27,166 nucleotides of DNA from Bacillota bacterium (lineage in GTDB: Bacteria > Bacillota_I > Bacilli_A > RFN20 > CAG-826). The stretch spans positions 1-27,166 of the forward strand of contig DNPJ01000088.1 in NCBI GenBank assembly GCA_003501485.1. The letters run 5' to 3'. Positions 24,612 through 27,166 of this stretch are shown here, piece by piece (within the stretch, counting starts at the first letter, position 1; the number at the start of each line of letters is the position of its first letter). The position numbers and the translations under genes were made by a program. Below the pieces are notes generated by a model. The model was not told the origin of the DNA and ran no database searches. It worked only from the letters and a program-made list of their open reading frames with translations.

Positions 24612-25456
24612 TTAAGTGTCCTCGTCAGATATACTTCATATCCTTCTTTCTCGTATTTTTTATAAAGATGTTTAGCAAGATGAACATCTGTTGTTAAGCC
24701 ATAAACACACGATCCGCTTCCAGACATGAGAACTGCTTTCAGTCCATCTTTCTTCATCATGTCTTTAAAATCTTGTATTTCAGGAGCGAGTTCGAGTGAT
24801 GCTTTTTCAAGAGAATTAAACATTGAATCCGCTAAGAGATTATCATCTCCGGTTTCTAACGCCTTTATAACATCATCAACATTACCGTGATCTAAACACA
24901 TTGTATCAGCTTTTTCAAAAACGTGTTTAGTTGATAAACCTCTTTCCGGTTTAATAACAAGCACTTCAAATTGATGTTTTGGTTTAATAAAAGTTAGTTT
25001 TTCACCAATTCCTTCCACTAATGCAGGTTTATTTTTTAAACAAAACGGAACATCAGCACCAAGCGATTTAGCCATATCAATCATTGTTTTGTCATCCATT
25101 TTAAGTTTCAACATGTTGTTGAACGCATTTAATACGGCTGCAGCGTTTGATGAACCGCCACCAAGGCCCGCTTTGATTGGTATTTCTTTGTGAACTGAAA
25201 TATTATAATTTTGAACAAAATGATATTTATTTCTCAACGCTTTAACGGTTAAATCAATTAAATTATATTGGGTTTCGCCTAGCTCCAAATGATCACACGT
25301 AACATAACTATCCATCATATGCGGAATGCATTCAATGATAATGGTGTCATGAAGTTCAATAGGAAGCATAACCATCTTCATTTCATGATACCCGTCATCT
25401 CTTTTGGAAAGTACATCGAGATAGACATTGATTTTTGCGTAAGCATTAACAAACAT
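24608..25456 (-). CDS. ispE: 4-diphosphocytidyl-2-C-methyl-D-erythritol kinase
   Basis: A GHMP-family kinase of the non-mevalonate (MEP) pathway; it phosphorylates CDP-methylerythritol on the way to isoprenoids such as undecaprenyl phosphate. The 282 residues show the N-terminal AYAKINVYLDVLSKRDDGYHE motif, the ATP-binding loop KAGLGGGSSNAAAVL (about 92-106) and the C-terminal MSGSGSCVYGL. The start at 25456 has AAGGTGG upstream. It overlaps glmU as ATGA and lies 15 bases after rsmA. Presence of the MEP pathway and glmU implies polyprenyl-linked glycan synthesis. Confidence 0.96.
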   Translation of the reverse strand: MFVNAYAKINVYLDVLSKRDDGYHEMKMVMLPIELHDTIIIECIPHMMDSYVTCDHLELGETQYNLIDLTVKALRNKYHFVQNYNISVHKEIPIKAGLGGGSSNAAAVLNAFNNMLKLKMDDKTMIDMAKSLGADVPFCLKNKPALVEGIGEKLTFIKPKHQFEVLVIKPERGLSTKHVFEKADTMCLDHGNVDDVIKALETGDDNLLADSMFNSLEKASLELAPEIQDFKDMMKKDGLKAVLMSGSGSCVYGLTTDVHLAKHLYKKYEKEGYEVYLTRTLK

Positions 25457-25471
25457 ATTTGTATACCACCT

Positions 25472-26287
25472 TTATTTTATAACAATGTTGTTAGTTTTCA
25501 TTACATCTAATAACTTAAAATAATCATTTATTGACAAATTCTCTGGTCTAGAATTTATATCAACATTGATGCTTTCTAATATTTTTGTACATTCTTGTTT
25601 ATCATTAATAATTCTCGAAAGACAATTTAAAATGTTTTTTCTTCTATGGGTAAAAATTGTTTTCATCAATTTATATACTTCATTGTTACTTGTGTTTTTA
25701 ATATTTTCATTTGTTATTAACGAAAAATAACATGAATCGACATGTGGAATAGGGGTAAAGTTGTTTCTCCCCACATTTGTCTGATTAGAAATGTTAGATA
25801 CATACCTTAGCAAAATTGACAAAGGGGAAACTTCCTTTGGATCAATTAGTTTTAAATAGACTTCTTTTTGCGTCATTAAAACTATCTTTTTTGCGTTAGT
25901 AGCGTTGAGCAACAAATACTCAATTATCCCAGAAGTTATATAGTAAGGAAGATTACCAATAATTTTTGAGTATTTTGACACATCCTCTTTTAAAATATTC
26001 ATTCTTTTAACATCTTTGTTTTCGCAGTTTTTAAAATGTTCTAAAAGATAATTTGTCATTCTTTCATCAACGTCAATAAAAGTAATTTTATTAGATTTTT
26101 GCATCAAAAAATAAGAAAGTGAACCTAATCCGCAACCAATTTCTAAAACATTATCTTCATCGTTAATTTCTAAGTTAGAAACAATGTTTTCCGAAATAGA
26201 AGGATTAATCAAAAAATTCTGACCGAGCGATTTGTTCGCGATATATTTATATGTTTTTATATTGCTAAAATATTCTTCTTTATTCAT
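25472..26287 (-). CDS. rsmA: 16S rRNA dimethyladenosine transferase (KsgA)
   Basis: Methylates two adjacent adenosines near the 3' end of 16S rRNA using S-adenosylmethionine, a late quality check of the small subunit. The 271 residues begin with the family segment KSLGQNFLINP. The SAM-binding motif I is VLEIGCGLGSLSYFL, motif IV is the catalytic NLPYYIT, and the C-terminal small helical domain has the THRRKNILNCL pattern. The start at 26287 overlaps the rnmV end by eight bases. The rnmV-rsmA order is widely conserved in Bacillota. Resistance-type Erm methylases share the fold, but LGQNFL and gene context show this is the housekeeping enzyme. Confidence 0.96.
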   Translation of the reverse strand: MNKEEYFSNIKTYKYIANKSLGQNFLINPSISENIVSNLEINDEDNVLEIGCGLGSLSYFLMQKSNKITFIDVDERMTNYLLEHFKNCENKDVKRMNILKEDVSKYSKIIGNLPYYITSGIIEYLLLNATNAKKIVLMTQKEVYLKLIDPKEVSPLSILLRYVSNISNQTNVGRNNFTPIPHVDSCYFSLITNENIKNTSNNEVYKLMKTIFTHRRKNILNCLSRIINDKQECTKILESINVDINSRPENLSINDYFKLLDVMKTNNIVIK

Positions 26288-26816
26288 ATAATTTTCTTTC
26301 CAATGTTTCTTTATCTATTCTCAGCATATTTAACTTTTTATATAGCGACTTTCCGTTGTTAACACCAATGCACAGTTTTTTTGATAACAAATCTCTTTTT
26401 TGTTTTGAATTTTTCTCTCCAATCAAACCAAGGTCTAATAAATCATTATATGATATATATTCTCTTTCGGGTTTTTTATTTGTGAACACATGATTTAACG
26501 CATTAAATATTTCATCAATATCACACTCTGCAACACCGACTTTATGATTCTTAATCGCGTGTTCTTTATTTATAAATACATGTTTCAAATTAGGTATCTG
26601 TTGATCTAAAATATCTCTAATTCTTTTTCCTGGTGAGTCTGGATCAGTTAAAACAATAATATCTTTTTCCATAGAAAGTGTTTTTAAATAAGAAATTGTT
26701 TCACTAGGAATTTCCGACCCATTCGTAGTCACAAATTCAGCATCAAAATAGTTGCTTAAATAAGCAACATCAGTTTTTCCTTCAACCACTAAAACTGCAT
26801 CAATTGTTTTTTTCAT
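26280..26816 (-). CDS. rnmV: Ribonuclease M5
   Basis: Processes precursor 5S rRNA to its mature ends. The 178 residues start with a Toprim domain (about 1-95): VVEGKTDVAYL with the catalytic Glu, then VLTDPDSPGKRIR with the DxD metal site. The C-terminal domain has VGVAECD, characteristic of RNase M5, then a helical RNA-binding part (GLIGEKNSKQKRDLLSKKL). The start overlaps the tatD stop as ATGA and the end overlaps rsmA. The length is typical. No anomalies are seen. Confidence 0.95.
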   Translation of the reverse strand: MKKTIDAVLVVEGKTDVAYLSNYFDAEFVTTNGSEIPSETISYLKTLSMEKDIIVLTDPDSPGKRIRDILDQQIPNLKHVFINKEHAIKNHKVGVAECDIDEIFNALNHVFTNKKPEREYISYNDLLDLGLIGEKNSKQKRDLLSKKLCIGVNNGKSLYKKLNMLRIDKETLERKLYE

Positions 26817-27166
26817 AATTCAAAAACATCAAGAAAGTTTTTTGATGAATCGTTTTCTACTTTCTCACTAGATATATTTCTTAAATTAGCGATTTCATCT
26901 CTAATAAAACATAGGTATTTGGAGTGATTGGCTTCTCCGCGATGTGGAACAGGTGTTAAATAAGGCGCGTCAGTTTCTAAAACGTAATCGTTATCTGAAA
27001 TGTTTTTGACTACTTCTTTTATCTTAATTGCGTTTTTAAAAGTACAAGTTCCTCCGATTCCCAATTTGTATCCGAGTTTTATAAAAAGAGTGGCCATTTC
27101 TTTAGATCCTGAATAGCAATGTATAATCCCTTTGTTTTTTATAGGATGTTCTTTAAGAATCTTATA
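26813..27166 (-). CDS. tatD: TatD-family metal-dependent hydrolase (partial, 5' end outside window)
   Basis: The last 118 residues of a TatD-type metal-dependent DNase are visible; the reading frame runs open to the window edge. The segment beginning KGIIHCYSGS matches the TatD HCFSGS motif and its metal-binding His. LETDAPYLTPVPHRGEANH is the TatD signature 3, with the active-site Asp. The internal Met at 27097 is therefore not the start. TatD proteins act as 3'-5' exonucleases on DNA or RNA in repair and turnover. It is the first gene of the tatD-rnmV-rsmA run that is conserved in B. subtilis, and its TGA overlaps rnmV. Confidence 0.93.
   Translation of the reverse strand, partial: YKILKEHPIKNKGIIHCYSGSKEMATLFIKLGYKLGIGGTCTFKNAIKIKEVVKNISDNDYVLETDAPYLTPVPHRGEANHSKYLCFIRDEIANLRNISSEKVENDSSKNFLDVFEL

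Overview
The window is AT-rich bacterial DNA with tightly packed genes, short or overlapping junctions and AGGAGG-type ribosome binding sites. Gene content and order point to a low-GC member of the Bacillota, class Bacilli, of the Erysipelotrichales / Acholeplasma-like / uncultured gut RF39 type; this placement is inference. TGA is a real stop codon: rqcP, pth, ispE, rnmV's neighbour tatD and the ImmA-like gene all end in TGA, several inside ATGA or TTGA overlaps. That argues for the standard code and against the Mycoplasma code.

Two housekeeping blocks, both on the minus strand, match the order known around the Bacillus subtilis origin-proximal region. The right block (22.9-27.2 kb) reads, in transcription order, tatD (cut by the window end), rnmV, rsmA, ispE, glmU, then a small four-repeat protein gene. 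The left block (3.5-13.85 kb) reads pth, mfd, rqcP, tilS, ftsH, dusB, lysS. These genes cover rRNA and tRNA processing or repair, ribosome rescue, transcription-coupled DNA repair, membrane proteolysis, isoprenoid and UDP-GlcNAc synthesis, and lysyl-tRNA charging. hpt and divIC are absent from the positions they occupy in B. subtilis between rqcP and ftsH, and prs is absent between glmU and pth.

Between the two blocks (13.9-22.9 kb) lies accessory and metabolic DNA, mostly on the plus strand. It holds a DUF368 membrane protein (family of polyprenyl-phosphate translocases) with an overlapping TetR regulator, a convergent FGGY sugar kinase, and a highly codon-biased pyruvate phosphate dikinase gene (ppdK) with a strong terminator. 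Next come an XRE regulator and an ImmA/IrrE-type metallopeptidase with a consensus promoter and palindromic operators. A strongly structured 110-base segment follows, then three coupled genes: a DUF4417 protein, a His-rich 115-residue protein and an acidic 81-residue protein. The XRE-ImmA to 81-residue stretch looks like a mobile or defence-type cassette and is the most novel part of the window.

The left end (0.5-3.3 kb) holds an ABC transporter of the fused ATPase-FtsX/MacB kind. One in-frame TAA splits it, and its Walker A carries Arg in place of the last glycine, so it is probably decaying. Positions 1-468 contain no gene I can support.
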